From: Methanoregula sp.
GTDB lineage: Archaea; Halobacteriota; Methanomicrobia; Methanomicrobiales; Methanospirillaceae
Assembly (NCBI GenBank): GCA_026394635.1
Contig: JAPKXV010000307.1
Span: 1 to 19,121 of the forward strand
Reading direction: 5' to 3'
Length of the DNA: 19,121 bases
Position 1 is the first letter of the stretch. Each line of letters starts with the position of its first letter. A program made the position numbers and the translations under genes. The notes below the pieces were generated by a model that saw only the letters and a program-made list of their open reading frames with translations, made no database searches and had not been told where the DNA came from. This document shows positions 1-7,122 of this stretch, piece after piece.

Positions 1-1214
1 ACCCCAAAAAAGATGCTTGAGATGCTCGCATTCCTGAGCACTGCCAGCAGCTGCTGGCCCTCCTCTCCTTTTACGATTTTCCGCAAACCGAGGCACATAA
101 CCAGCAACAGGGCCCCATACCCCACATCCCCGAGAATAAGCCCGAAGAAGATAGGGAAGACAATGGAGACCATGATTGTCGGGTCAAGTTCGGTGTACTT
201 TGGCCGCGAGTACGTGTCCATGAGCAGCTGGGTGGGGCGGGCAAATGACGGGTTGTTGTACTCCACCGGGACGGGATCGTGTTCGCCAACCGCAATCTCA
301 TCAACAAACACATTTCCACCGGTCGCTTTTGCAAGCGCCTCTTTGACCGGCTCAACCTTGTCTGAGGGCACCCACCCTTCGGCAACGAACGTCTGCCCGA
401 GGGTCGCGAACCGCAGGGGAACTTCCGCCAGATCGACCTCTGCTTTTAAGATCTCTTCGCAGGCAACAAGGAACTCCGTGTGCCTGCCTTTGATCTCTGA
501 AAGTTCCCGGTTGATATCCTGGATCTCCCTTTGTGCCGATGCGATCTGGTCGCGGCATGCATCTATGGTCGCCTGCGGCATACCCGTTCCTGCGGGCAGC
601 GGGACTGCCTGGAAATTTGCCTCCTGCAATACCCGGTCGACATCGCTGCGGTGTTCATTGGGCGTCACGACAACGATGAAATTGCTGCTCTTGCTTTTCG
701 TTACATGAACCTCAGCCGGCTCCGGGACTGCAACGTCCTTTGACACATACCCGGTAATAACGGTGAACCGTTCATACCCCCGGTACAGTTCCGTCTCCAC
801 AGGGATTGCGGCAAACGGTGCAAGGTCGGTGATCTTCTGTTCGCACTCCTTGACCACAGCCTCGAGTTTTAATCGCCGCCCGGTCAGATCCTCCACTTCG
901 CGTCCTATCGCGGGGAGCTCCCGTTCGATGACCGATTTGAGATCGGCATGACGGCGCTTTACCGTTGTTTCCATATCGGCCGGCTGTATCTGAAAGACAT
1001 TCTCGATAGAGCGCACCTTCACAAGATCAGTGGATGCCTCACTTGCCCCGGTGAGCGGTGTCCCGATGGAAAAACCGTCATAGCCTTCCCGTCCCTCAAC
1101 AACAAAATCCTCGATATGAAACAGGTGGAACCGGTACAGTTCCTTTACAACAGGGGCAAGCTGGTCCTTTGAGGCCACGATGAGCAGGCGGCTCATCTGC
1201 CTAGGAGTGAGCAT
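1..1214 (-). CDS. ahaI: A-type/V-type ATP synthase subunit I (a subunit), C-terminus cut by window edge
   Basis: Stator membrane subunit of the archaeal ATP synthase. Its N-terminal cytoplasmic arm links to the peripheral stalk and its C-terminal membrane half forms the ion path. About 404 residues are visible, against about 640-670 for the family. The cytoplasmic domain is complete. The first membrane segment is entered near residues 350-385, with the characteristic FPIFFGLILGDVGYG motif preceded by TELDPT. I chose the ATG at 1214 because AAGGAG lies seven bases upstream and the resulting MLTPRQM start matches the usual M-x-P-x-x-M beginning. An internal ATG at 1196 has no good ribosome-binding site. 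The chosen start overlaps the end of subunit H by 14 bases, implying translational coupling. The frame stays open to base 1, so the gene continues outside the window. Identification is secure; only the start is a choice. Confidence 0.95.
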   Translation of the reverse strand, partial: MLTPRQMSRLLIVASKDQLAPVVKELYRFHLFHIEDFVVEGREGYDGFSIGTPLTGASEASTDLVKVRSIENVFQIQPADMETTVKRRHADLKSVIERELPAIGREVEDLTGRRLKLEAVVKECEQKITDLAPFAAIPVETELYRGYERFTVITGYVSKDVAVPEPAEVHVTKSKSSNFIVVVTPNEHRSDVDRVLQEANFQAVPLPAGTGMPQATIDACRDQIASAQREIQDINRELSEIKGRHTEFLVACEEILKAEVDLAEVPLRFATLGQTFVAEGWVPSDKVEPVKEALAKATGGNVFVDEIAVGEHDPVPVEYNNPSFARPTQLLMDTYSRPKYTELDPTIMVSIVFPIFFGLILGDVGYGALLLVMCLGLRKIVKGEEGQQLLAVLRNASISSIFFG

Positions 1215-1530
1215 GCAGTTGCTCCTTGAACCGCATTACCAGCAGCTTCACTGCCTTGGAGAGGTGCTGTGCTCCTTTTTCCTTAAGTGCGGCTGCCCGC
1301 CGGTCTCCCTGCCTGATGACCTCAGCATGCTTTTCTGCTGCCTGGCGCCGTGCTTCTTCCAGTTTCAGCTTTTTGTATTCTTCCGCGTTGCCCTGTGCCT
1401 TCGTGACAAGATTGTCAGCTTCCAGCTCAGCCTGCGAGCGTTTGAGCTTCCGCTCGTCCTGAGCTGCACGGATCATTGTCTGGTACTCTTCTTCTGTCTT
1501 TTTGATGTCCCGTAAGACCTCATTTCTCAT
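1201..1530 (-). CDS. ahaH: A-type ATP synthase subunit H (peripheral stalk)
   Basis: A 109-residue peripheral-stalk protein, which in archaeal ATP synthases forms a long right-handed coiled coil with subunit E. The whole sequence is charged and helical, rich in Glu, Lys, Arg, Ala and Gln, with no membrane segment, as expected for AhaH/NtpH. It is first in the operon and overlaps subunit I, matching the usual H-I-K-E-C-F-A-B-D order of methanogens. The ATG at 1530 is preceded by a strong AAAGGAGGG ribosome-binding site (1535-1543). The coiled-coil nature is seen directly. The family name rests on length, composition and position next to subunit I. Confidence 0.9.
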   Translation of the reverse strand: MRNEVLRDIKKTEEEYQTMIRAAQDERKLKRSQAELEADNLVTKAQGNAEEYKKLKLEEARRQAAEKHAEVIRQGDRRAAALKEKGAQHLSKAVKLLVMRFKEQLHAHS

Positions 1531-1534
1531 CCAA

Positions 1535-1543
1535 CCCTCCTTT
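1535..1543 (-). promoter_or_regulatory. Strong ribosome-binding site of ahaH
   Basis: AAAGGAGGG read on the minus strand, four bases ahead of the ATG at 1530. It is a near-perfect complement of the archaeal 16S rRNA 3' end and fixes the ahaH start. Confidence 0.8.
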
Positions 1544-1573
1544 CACGGTATTACATTATTTGGGAAAAAAAAC

Positions 1574-1581
1574 CATATATG
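1574..1581 (-). promoter_or_regulatory. Candidate TATA box of the ATP synthase operon
   Basis: CATATATG on the minus strand in an AT-rich stretch. A start about 26 bases downstream would give a leader of about 20 bases holding the ahaH ribosome-binding site. A second TATA-like sequence, TTTTATATAA, lies farther upstream at 1711-1720 on the same strand. The 180-base gap (1531-1710) holds no gene that I can see. Confidence 0.45.
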
Positions 1582-1710
1582 TATTGTTATTTTCTTTTAG
1601 GGAACATACGGATAAAAGAAGAGAATTAAATAAAATTGGTTCCATTGGCATGAAAATCCCCGCAAAGATTATCCTGTAAATGCCCGGTAACCCTTGGTCT
1701 CAGTAGAGTT

Positions 1711-2184
1711 TTATATAAAATCAAGAGTGGTGGCAGACCGGAAACGGGTGACCACGGCACCCGGGGGAACCGGGGAGATTATTACTCCTTCTTTCCCCCC
1801 CTCAAGCGTCATTCCTGACAGTGCCTCTGATGCGCAGATCAGGTGCTGTTCGGGATGAGTCCCCCTCCGGATGCTGCAGTCCGTCGTAATGACCGGGCCG
1901 GCGGACACCACATACCGGAGCCGTCGGGAACCAAGATGGTTGCGGGGCAGGACGATGAGCGGAGTGTGGTGACTCCGCACAAGTTCAATGAGCATTACAC
2001 CGGCTTGTGGGTTCCCTCCTTCCGGGGCGGAGACTACGATGAGGTCGGTTGGATCGACTCCCTGGCAGTACTCCCCGGACTCTGTCTCGATACACAGGGC
2101 AAACCGTGTATTCGCCCGTGCAACAACCAAAAAAGAGGGATCGGTTCTGACCAGCAGGAATTCGTTATCGGAGAGGACGATCAT
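1711..2184 (-). CDS. Conserved-looking hypothetical protein, 157 residues
   Basis: I do not recognise this family. The start is the ATG at 2184, preceded by AGAGGA and overlapping the stop of the upstream zinc ribbon gene as ATGA; codons farther upstream in this frame belong to that other gene. The protein has alternating hydrophobic strands and small-residue turns, for example DLIVVSAPEGG near residues 47-57 and TPLIVLPRNHLGSRR near 74-88, suggesting a soluble alpha/beta fold. It has no signal peptide or membrane segment. A His/Cys-containing stretch (TTDCSIRRGTHPEQHLICAS, near 101-120) could be a ligand site, but that is only a guess. It ends at a TAA embedded in a TATA-like sequence. Tight coupling suggests it works with, or is co-regulated with, the zinc ribbon protein. 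Confidence 0.75.
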   Translation of the reverse strand: MIVLSDNEFLLVRTDPSFLVVARANTRFALCIETESGEYCQGVDPTDLIVVSAPEGGNPQAGVMLIELVRSHHTPLIVLPRNHLGSRRLRYVVSAGPVITTDCSIRRGTHPEQHLICASEALSGMTLEGGKEGVIISPVPPGAVVTRFRSATTLDFI

Positions 2185-2315
2185 TCCTCTGCAACATCTT
2201 CCGACTGGCAGCTGGGGCACATGGGTTTCCTGCCAATGCCCTTGAATCGCTCTCCGCACTCTTTGCACCGGTAATCCTTCCCTATTACACGGTCCGGGGG
2301 AAGATCGATATCCAC
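2181..2315 (-). CDS. Small zinc ribbon protein, 44 residues
   Basis: A GTG-started mini-gene. A GGAGG lies four bases before the GTG at 2315, and the stop TGA overlaps the next gene's ATG (ATGA). The product begins MDIDLPPDRVIGKDYRC and carries two CxxC knuckles, CKEC (residues 17-20) and CPSC (33-36), 12 residues apart, as in a rubredoxin/FmdB-like zinc ribbon that would bind one Zn2+ with four cysteines. It ends with an acidic tail (EDVAEE). Such small ribbons often bind nucleic acid or a partner protein; which applies here is unknown. A TATA box at 2371-2378 gives a plausible promoter. Codon use and GC content match neighbouring genes. The start, the coupling and the four cysteines together make this a real gene. 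Confidence 0.8.
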   Translation of the reverse strand: MDIDLPPDRVIGKDYRCKECGERFKGIGRKPMCPSCQSEDVAEE

Positions 2316-2370
2316 GGGCCCTCCTACTGTGCACACGTTAGAACACCTCACCACAACATCTTCACAAACC

Positions 2371-2378
2371 TATTTAAG
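2371..2378 (-). promoter_or_regulatory. TATA box for the zinc ribbon/157-residue gene pair
   Basis: CTTAAATA on the minus strand. Initiation about 25 bases downstream (near 2350) would leave a leader of about 35 bases before the GTG at 2315. Confidence 0.6.
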
Positions 2379-2391
2379 AGTATCTGAATTT

Positions 2392-2406
2392 GGGGAGAAT
2401 CTCCCC
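2392..2406. repeat. Perfect 7-bp inverted repeat with one-base centre
   Basis: GGGGAGA-A-TCTCCCC. It lies between the end of the platform-protein gene (stop at 2426) and the TATA box at 2371-2378 of the next minus-strand promoter. It could be a regulator site just upstream of the promoter, or part of the 3' end of the pilus transcript. It is too tight for a normal RNA hairpin loop, which favours a DNA-binding site. Confidence 0.55.
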
Positions 2407-2425
2407 TCTGCGCCCAATCCCCGCT

Positions 2426-4354
2426 TCAGATGATGAAATTAAACGTAATGATTGATATGAGGAGAAGCACGCACGAGTGTTTTACACCGGCAGCAACAGA
2501 TCCCTCACCCATCTGTCCGGCGATCATCCCTGAGAAAATTGCCTGCATCAGGCAGGTGTGGTAGAGCAGCCGGCCAAATGTCTGGATCGGGATCTTACCG
2601 ATCCCGGAGAAAGATCCGGCACTTGCAAGTTTTCCCAGCGAAACATTGGCAAGGACCGGCAGGAACTGAGTCGTGAGCACGGCGACAACCGCCATAAAGA
2701 CAAAGAACGAGAGGTAAATAATTGCCGTGTAGATAAACATCTCCGTGGATCGTTCCCTTCTCAGGACCTCCGTCATCTTCGAATCGGATGATGCAATTGA
2801 GAGTACTTCCCCGATCGATCCGCTCATCTCGGATGCCTTGGTGATCAGCGTAACCGTACGGGCAATAGAGGGTGTCCTGACCCGTTCTTCAAACCGCATC
2901 AGCGCCTCGGTGAAGTTTGCCCCCCAGTCCATGTCCCGTTTGATGCGCCGTATCTCATAAGAGAGCAGGCCAAGATTGGTGTTCACCATGATCGCGATTG
3001 CCTGTGCTATGGTGAGCCCCACCTGGTTGATCCCTGCCATCCGCTCGAGGAAATCGGGGATGAGTGATTCGATGCCGATTACCTTTCGTGCCCACATCTC
3101 ATAAAAAACAGCATAGGGAATAATGATGATCAGGAGCGCCAGCACGATATGGTCATCGACCACATCGATAAATGTCTCGATATTGGAATAACGGGGAATG
3201 GATACCAGCATCACAGCAACGTAAATGAGGGCAACCGGGACGGTGATATAGAATGTGTGGTTGATATTCCGGACAAAGCTGTCAAACGGATGTTTGAGGA
3301 GATGGGTCAGATTCCTGATCTTGTCATAGTGGATAAGCTGGGCAAAGAGCGACTCTTCCCCTGCACGTTGGATAATCCGGACATCATCGTACTCCTCAAG
3401 AACCTTGGTCTTCACGTACCGCTCGGTCTTCTCGGTTTTGACTGAGATAAGGTCAAGAAGCAGGATGAAGATAAGCGACCCGATGGGAATGAGAGCATAC
3501 GTGACCATGGAGAGCTGGAGAACGGCTCCACCCCCGATCATACCCATGACTACCATGATGATGATCAAAAAGAGCGGCCCGGCAACAAATATGGTAACGT
3601 ATGACTCCGCAACGATGGAGAGGACATTCAGGAACTGTTTCTGCTCGAACCGTGCTTCATCCTGATAGAGCCGCACCCGCATCGACATGAACTCTGACAT
3701 ATTCCCGCCGCTCTCGATCACCGAGAGGAGGTCTTCCAGAAAATTCTTGAGTTTTTCCGAGGGGGTGGTCTCCGAGAGGTGCCGGATAGCAGAGACCATA
3801 TCAAAGCCAAAGAAATCGGCGTCCCGCACGATCTGCCGGAACTCCAGGGCAACTTCACCATAAATGTTGGAGTTTTCCGAGAGCGAGCGGAAGATTATCA
3901 TCGGCTGGGCGCCGCCGCGGGGCATTGAATACATGTACGCGACCGCGTTGTGGAGGGTGAGGTTGATGCGGACAGCCCGGTTCCTTTTCTCAATGCGGGG
4001 GAACCTGAGCAGGCCTGCATAAGCAACATAGGTGCCGATTGCAAAGCAGATTACGACGGTGAGCACTTGGATGTACTGGCCAAAAGCAGCAGTGTAAAAA
4101 AAATCCGGCACCTGAAGGTTGAATACATTATAGAGACCCACATTGCCGCTTTTGAACGCAAGGACGATCATACCTCCAAAGAAAAACCCGAAAAGGGCAA
4201 GGACGAGCCCGCACAAAATCGAGATATTCACGGATCGCCAGATATACTGCTCTACCGTCATCCCCATGCGGGCAGAGACCATATCACCATGCAGGCTATG
4301 GTAGGTGACTGAGTCCTTGTGGATCCGGTTCCTGAGGTAATAGCGAAGGTTCAT
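2426..4354 (-). CDS. Type II secretion F-family/ArlJ-like membrane platform protein
   Basis: Membrane platform of a type IV pilus-like or archaellum-like machine, the partner on which the secretion ATPase acts. The 642 residues contain two repeats of the T2SSF domain, roughly residues 130-265 and 427-560. Hydrophobic segments lie near 43-66, 95-115, 250-275, 282-300, 369-385, 402-420, 539-565 and at the C-terminus (about 600-642). Cytoplasmic helices in both repeats carry the usual small-residue/Glu pattern, such as the ESGG near 214-217 and SEMSGSIGE near 508-516. Double-repeat architecture and length fit the archaeal ArlJ/PilC group. The ATG at 4354 overlaps the ATPase stop by ATGA, so the two are co-translated. 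Which filament it builds cannot be told because no pilin or prepilin peptidase gene is present. Confidence 0.9.
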   Translation of the reverse strand: MNLRYYLRNRIHKDSVTYHSLHGDMVSARMGMTVEQYIWRSVNISILCGLVLALFGFFFGGMIVLAFKSGNVGLYNVFNLQVPDFFYTAAFGQYIQVLTVVICFAIGTYVAYAGLLRFPRIEKRNRAVRINLTLHNAVAYMYSMPRGGAQPMIIFRSLSENSNIYGEVALEFRQIVRDADFFGFDMVSAIRHLSETTPSEKLKNFLEDLLSVIESGGNMSEFMSMRVRLYQDEARFEQKQFLNVLSIVAESYVTIFVAGPLFLIIIMVVMGMIGGGAVLQLSMVTYALIPIGSLIFILLLDLISVKTEKTERYVKTKVLEEYDDVRIIQRAGEESLFAQLIHYDKIRNLTHLLKHPFDSFVRNINHTFYITVPVALIYVAVMLVSIPRYSNIETFIDVVDDHIVLALLIIIIPYAVFYEMWARKVIGIESLIPDFLERMAGINQVGLTIAQAIAIMVNTNLGLLSYEIRRIKRDMDWGANFTEALMRFEERVRTPSIARTVTLITKASEMSGSIGEVLSIASSDSKMTEVLRRERSTEMFIYTAIIYLSFFVFMAVVAVLTTQFLPVLANVSLGKLASAGSFSGIGKIPIQTFGRLLYHTCLMQAIFSGMIAGQMGEGSVAAGVKHSCVLLLISIITFNFII

Positions 4355-6081
4355 TGGGATACCTTGCGGAGGTCAGAAAGGTTGTCGAGAACTTTTTGCC
4401 GGTCGATATGGAAGAGGTGGAAGAGCGATGCGACGGTGATATAATCATAGATCCCCTGCTTCTGCATCGCGTCAAGGACCTGCTTCCGGATCCTGATCTC
4501 GGACTCTATCTGGTCCCGCGACCAACCCCGCCGTTCGGTAATTTCGGCATAGACCTGGGACCTCCCGGTATAATCGAACCGGTCGTGGACCGGATCATAG
4601 ACAAAGACATTGTTTACCCGGAGGTTGCCGGTGGACGGGTCGAGCCCCGCGATCTCCACGATCTCCTGCATCCGCCGGACCCGCTCGGTGCCCCGGTAGA
4701 TGAGTGCTTGGACACTGATGATGTTGAGTGCCTGCACCATGTTCCGGGGCACGTTCAGCGGTTCGGACTCCAGCCGGTGGATGGCCGCGTCAACGCTCCC
4801 TGCGTGCATCGTCGAGAAGGTTGTGTGCCCGGTGTTCATTGCCTGGAACAGTGTCTGGGCTTCCACACCTCTCACTTCACCCACAAGGATAAACTCAGGC
4901 CGCTGGCGCATCGCTGCCCGCAGGAGGTCAAACATGTCGATTGCAGATCCTCCCTCAGTCATTGCCGGGCGGGTAACGCTTGCGATCCAGTTCTCGTGAT
5001 ACAGGGTGATCTCCCGGGTATCTTCAATGCTCACCACTTTTGCCACCGGAGGGATGAACATGGAAACTGCATTGAGGGAGGTCGTCTTTCCTGATGCCGT
5101 GCCCCCGATAAAAAGCAGGCTTTTGTTATTCTCGATGGCAAGCCAGAAATAAACCAGCTCGTCGACGTTGAATGTCCCGTAGTCCAGTAATTCTATCGGT
5201 GAATAGGGTTCCTCCCGGAATTTCCGGATAGTAAAGGAGGTCCCACGTGTGGTAACCTCAGTGCCCAGCGACAGGTTGAGACGTGAGCCTTCCGGCAGGG
5301 TTGCGTCAAGCATCGGTGAGCCGGTCGAGATGTGTTTGCCGGATCTCTGGGCAAGGGTGATGGCAAGCGAGTTGAGCACCGCGGACTCGAATGCAATGTT
5401 TGTCTTGATATTCCGGTATTTGCGATGGTAGAGGAACAAGGGGATGTCATTGCCATCGCAGGAAATGTCTTCCAGCTGGGGATCCTTCATGAGTGCATCG
5501 ATGCGTGACCAGCCAATGAAGTTACGGAGAAGATAATACTGGAGCTTGAAAAGAGTGGTTGGGTCAAGGGTAAGGCCGTATTCATTCAACAGCACGTACA
5601 TCTTGTCAAAAAGGATAATTTTACGGTCTTTATGGAGCTCGTCAGTCGAGAGGATCAGGACATCCCGGAGGTCCTCGTGGATTCGTTCCAGGAGTTCGTG
5701 TTCGAAATCAGAAAGCGTGGGTTCGAACAGCAGGTACTCATTCTGGTTGGTCTTCCGGTTCAACGTGATGAAGATGAGCGATCTTCCCTTCTCCACCCAG
5801 TACTGCTCGAGGAGCTCGTGCCACTCGGGAATGTGTGCATCGACAAGCGAGCCGTGCTTTTCAACGTCATATTCTTCGTACGCTTGTTTTTCCTTGCGCT
5901 GCAGGAGAGGCGCGAGGACATCGGGAACTTTAAGTCTGATTTTTTTTTCGGGGGGGGTAACCTCTTCTGGTTTCAATGCCGGGTGAGGGTTGGTTTCGGC
6001 CGGTTTTGGTTCTTCCGGTTCTGGTTTTTTTGACTCCGATTTTGACTGAGACAGTTTATTGATGAGATCCTTCACCTGCAT
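4351..6081 (-). CDS. Type IV pilus/archaellum-like secretion ATPase (ArlI/GspE family)
   Basis: Cytoplasmic hexameric ATPase that powers assembly or secretion through the platform protein encoded next. With the ATG at 6081 the product has 576 residues. All motifs of the family are present: Walker A GGTASGKT (326-333), Asp box EDTRE (353-357), Walker B FILVGEVRG (397-405) and His box TMHAGS (424-429). The N-terminus (about 11-50) is a Pro/Glu/Lys-rich linker. The frame is open up to 6261, but the extra 60 residues are not family-like and a TATA box at 6144-6152 lies inside that stretch, so the start is 6081. The linker is encoded across a C8-G-A9 run (coding strand, 5940-5957). The gene is divergent from two KaiC-like ATPase genes, a role-equivalent of ArlH in archaella. 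Confidence 0.92.
   Translation of the reverse strand: MQVKDLINKLSQSKSESKKPEPEEPKPAETNPHPALKPEEVTPPEKKIRLKVPDVLAPLLQRKEKQAYEEYDVEKHGSLVDAHIPEWHELLEQYWVEKGRSLIFITLNRKTNQNEYLLFEPTLSDFEHELLERIHEDLRDVLILSTDELHKDRKIILFDKMYVLLNEYGLTLDPTTLFKLQYYLLRNFIGWSRIDALMKDPQLEDISCDGNDIPLFLYHRKYRNIKTNIAFESAVLNSLAITLAQRSGKHISTGSPMLDATLPEGSRLNLSLGTEVTTRGTSFTIRKFREEPYSPIELLDYGTFNVDELVYFWLAIENNKSLLFIGGTASGKTTSLNAVSMFIPPVAKVVSIEDTREITLYHENWIASVTRPAMTEGGSAIDMFDLLRAAMRQRPEFILVGEVRGVEAQTLFQAMNTGHTTFSTMHAGSVDAAIHRLESEPLNVPRNMVQALNIISVQALIYRGTERVRRMQEIVEIAGLDPSTGNLRVNNVFVYDPVHDRFDYTGRSQVYAEITERRGWSRDQIESEIRIRKQVLDAMQKQGIYDYITVASLFHLFHIDRQKVLDNLSDLRKVSQ
5940..5957 (-). repeat. Adjacent homopolymer runs inside a coding region
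   Basis: On the plus strand nine T, one C, then eight G; the coding strand therefore reads C8, G, A9. It encodes the TPPEKK part of the Pro/Lys-rich linker near residue 45 of the secretion ATPase, a place where polymerase slippage would shift the frame of nearly the whole protein. Confidence 0.8.
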
Positions 6082-6143
6082 ATATTCTACCCCTGCCGCC
6101 GGATTTCTCCGTGATACTATCGAATTACTGTAGGAGAATGATT

Positions 6144-6152
6144 CTATATAAG
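6144..6152 (-). promoter_or_regulatory. TATA box of the secretion ATPase/platform operon
   Basis: CTTATATAG on the minus strand. Expected initiation is near 6122, about 40 bases before the ATG at 6081. It supports the shorter ATPase start. Confidence 0.6.
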
Positions 6153-6261
6153 TATGTGGTGGACAACAAACCTCCCGGGGCCCGTGTTTTATCGTGGCTG
6201 CATTTCTCTTGTGTATATCATCCCGGCAGATATCTTTATCATAAATCGTTAAGAGAGTCAA

Positions 6262-7122
6262 TTGTCAGAGTACAAGGGAGTGGAACGGGTTTTTATGGTA
6301 CAACAGGCCGTACAGCGGATGCCCACCGGTATATCGTCACTGGACCCGATCATCGATGGGGGGGTTCCCGTGGGTTCGGTCATACTCCTCCTCGGGGATA
6401 TAGGCGGGGGCAATTATGAGTTTGTTTACAGTTCAATCGTCAATACGCTCAACGCCGGGGGTTCCGCACCTGATCCCGGGGCATCCCGGCCACCCCAGAT
6501 CCATTACACCACATTTACCCGTACCAGCGAGGATGTGCGGCATGAGATTGCGAAATCATTCCCGATGGAGGACGCTACGAAACTCAAAGAGAAGATCCGG
6601 TTTGACGACCTTTCCGAGCTCTATTTTGAGAACAGTGTGGTACCTGATGACTGGTACAGTCACGGGGATATCATTACCCGGCTCCAGAAACGTGCCGACC
6701 ATGCGGGTATCCTCGCCCAGCTCTCCACATCCTTAAACGCTGCCGAACCCAACAGCCTGATCATCATCGACTCCATCACCGACATCGCCACCCAGTGCAC
6801 CAGTTCCCACCTCTGGCAAAACCTCACCGGGCTCCTGCGGGGGCTCCAGCGGATATCCAAGCAGCGCAACCTGACCGTCTACCTCCTGCTCACCCGGGGG
6901 ATCCTGAAAGAGGCGGAGGAGCGGGAGATTGCCGACATCGTTGATGCGGTGCTGCTCTTCCGGTGGGAGGAATCGAGCGGGGCACGGCGGCAGCGCATCA
7001 TGTATTTCGAGAAATTCCGTGGAGTCATGACGCATCTTGAGGAGCGTGACCTTGTGAAGTTTGCCGTCCGCATATCGACGTCCGGCGGCTTTGAGGTGAG
7101 CAATATCCGGGTGGTCATATGA
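6262..7122 (+). CDS. KaiC/RAD55-type ATPase-like protein with degenerate P-loop
   Basis: A RecA-fold protein of the KaiC/RAD55/ArlH group, 286 residues from TTG at 6262; an ATG at 6295 (residue 12) is an alternative start. The family opening is clear: PTGISSLDPIIDGGVPVGS near 21-39, a beta strand, then the P-loop position. That loop reads GDIGGGNYE (45-53) rather than GxxGxGKT, so the ATP-binding Lys and Thr/Ser are missing. The paired glutamates of active KaiC proteins are replaced by TRTSED. The Walker B strand SLIIIDS with D170 is kept. I infer a pseudo-ATPase or nucleotide sensor. Its stop overlaps the ATG of the next gene (ATGA), and that gene encodes an intact member of the same family, so a hetero-complex is likely. 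The divergent pilus-type operon suggests an ArlH-like role. Confidence 0.85.
   Translation: MSEYKGVERVFMVQQAVQRMPTGISSLDPIIDGGVPVGSVILLLGDIGGGNYEFVYSSIVNTLNAGGSAPDPGASRPPQIHYTTFTRTSEDVRHEIAKSFPMEDATKLKEKIRFDDLSELYFENSVVPDDWYSHGDIITRLQKRADHAGILAQLSTSLNAAEPNSLIIIDSITDIATQCTSSHLWQNLTGLLRGLQRISKQRNLTVYLLLTRGILKEAEEREIADIVDAVLLFRWEESSGARRQRIMYFEKFRGVMTHLEERDLVKFAVRISTSGGFEVSNIRVVI

Noticed and set aside
2184..2334. N-terminal extension of the 157-residue protein
   Set aside because: The same bases encode the cysteine-paired zinc ribbon protein in another frame; the extension is Arg/Pro-rich noise typical of an out-of-frame reading.
4354..5094. Long plus-strand open frame opposite the secretion ATPase
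   Set aside because: It mirrors the high-GC coding strand; the minus-strand frame contains all four ATPase motifs.
6082..6261. 60-residue N-terminal extension of the secretion ATPase
   Set aside because: The frame is open, but the stretch is not family-like, and the TATA box of the operon lies within it; the ATG at 6081 is the better start.
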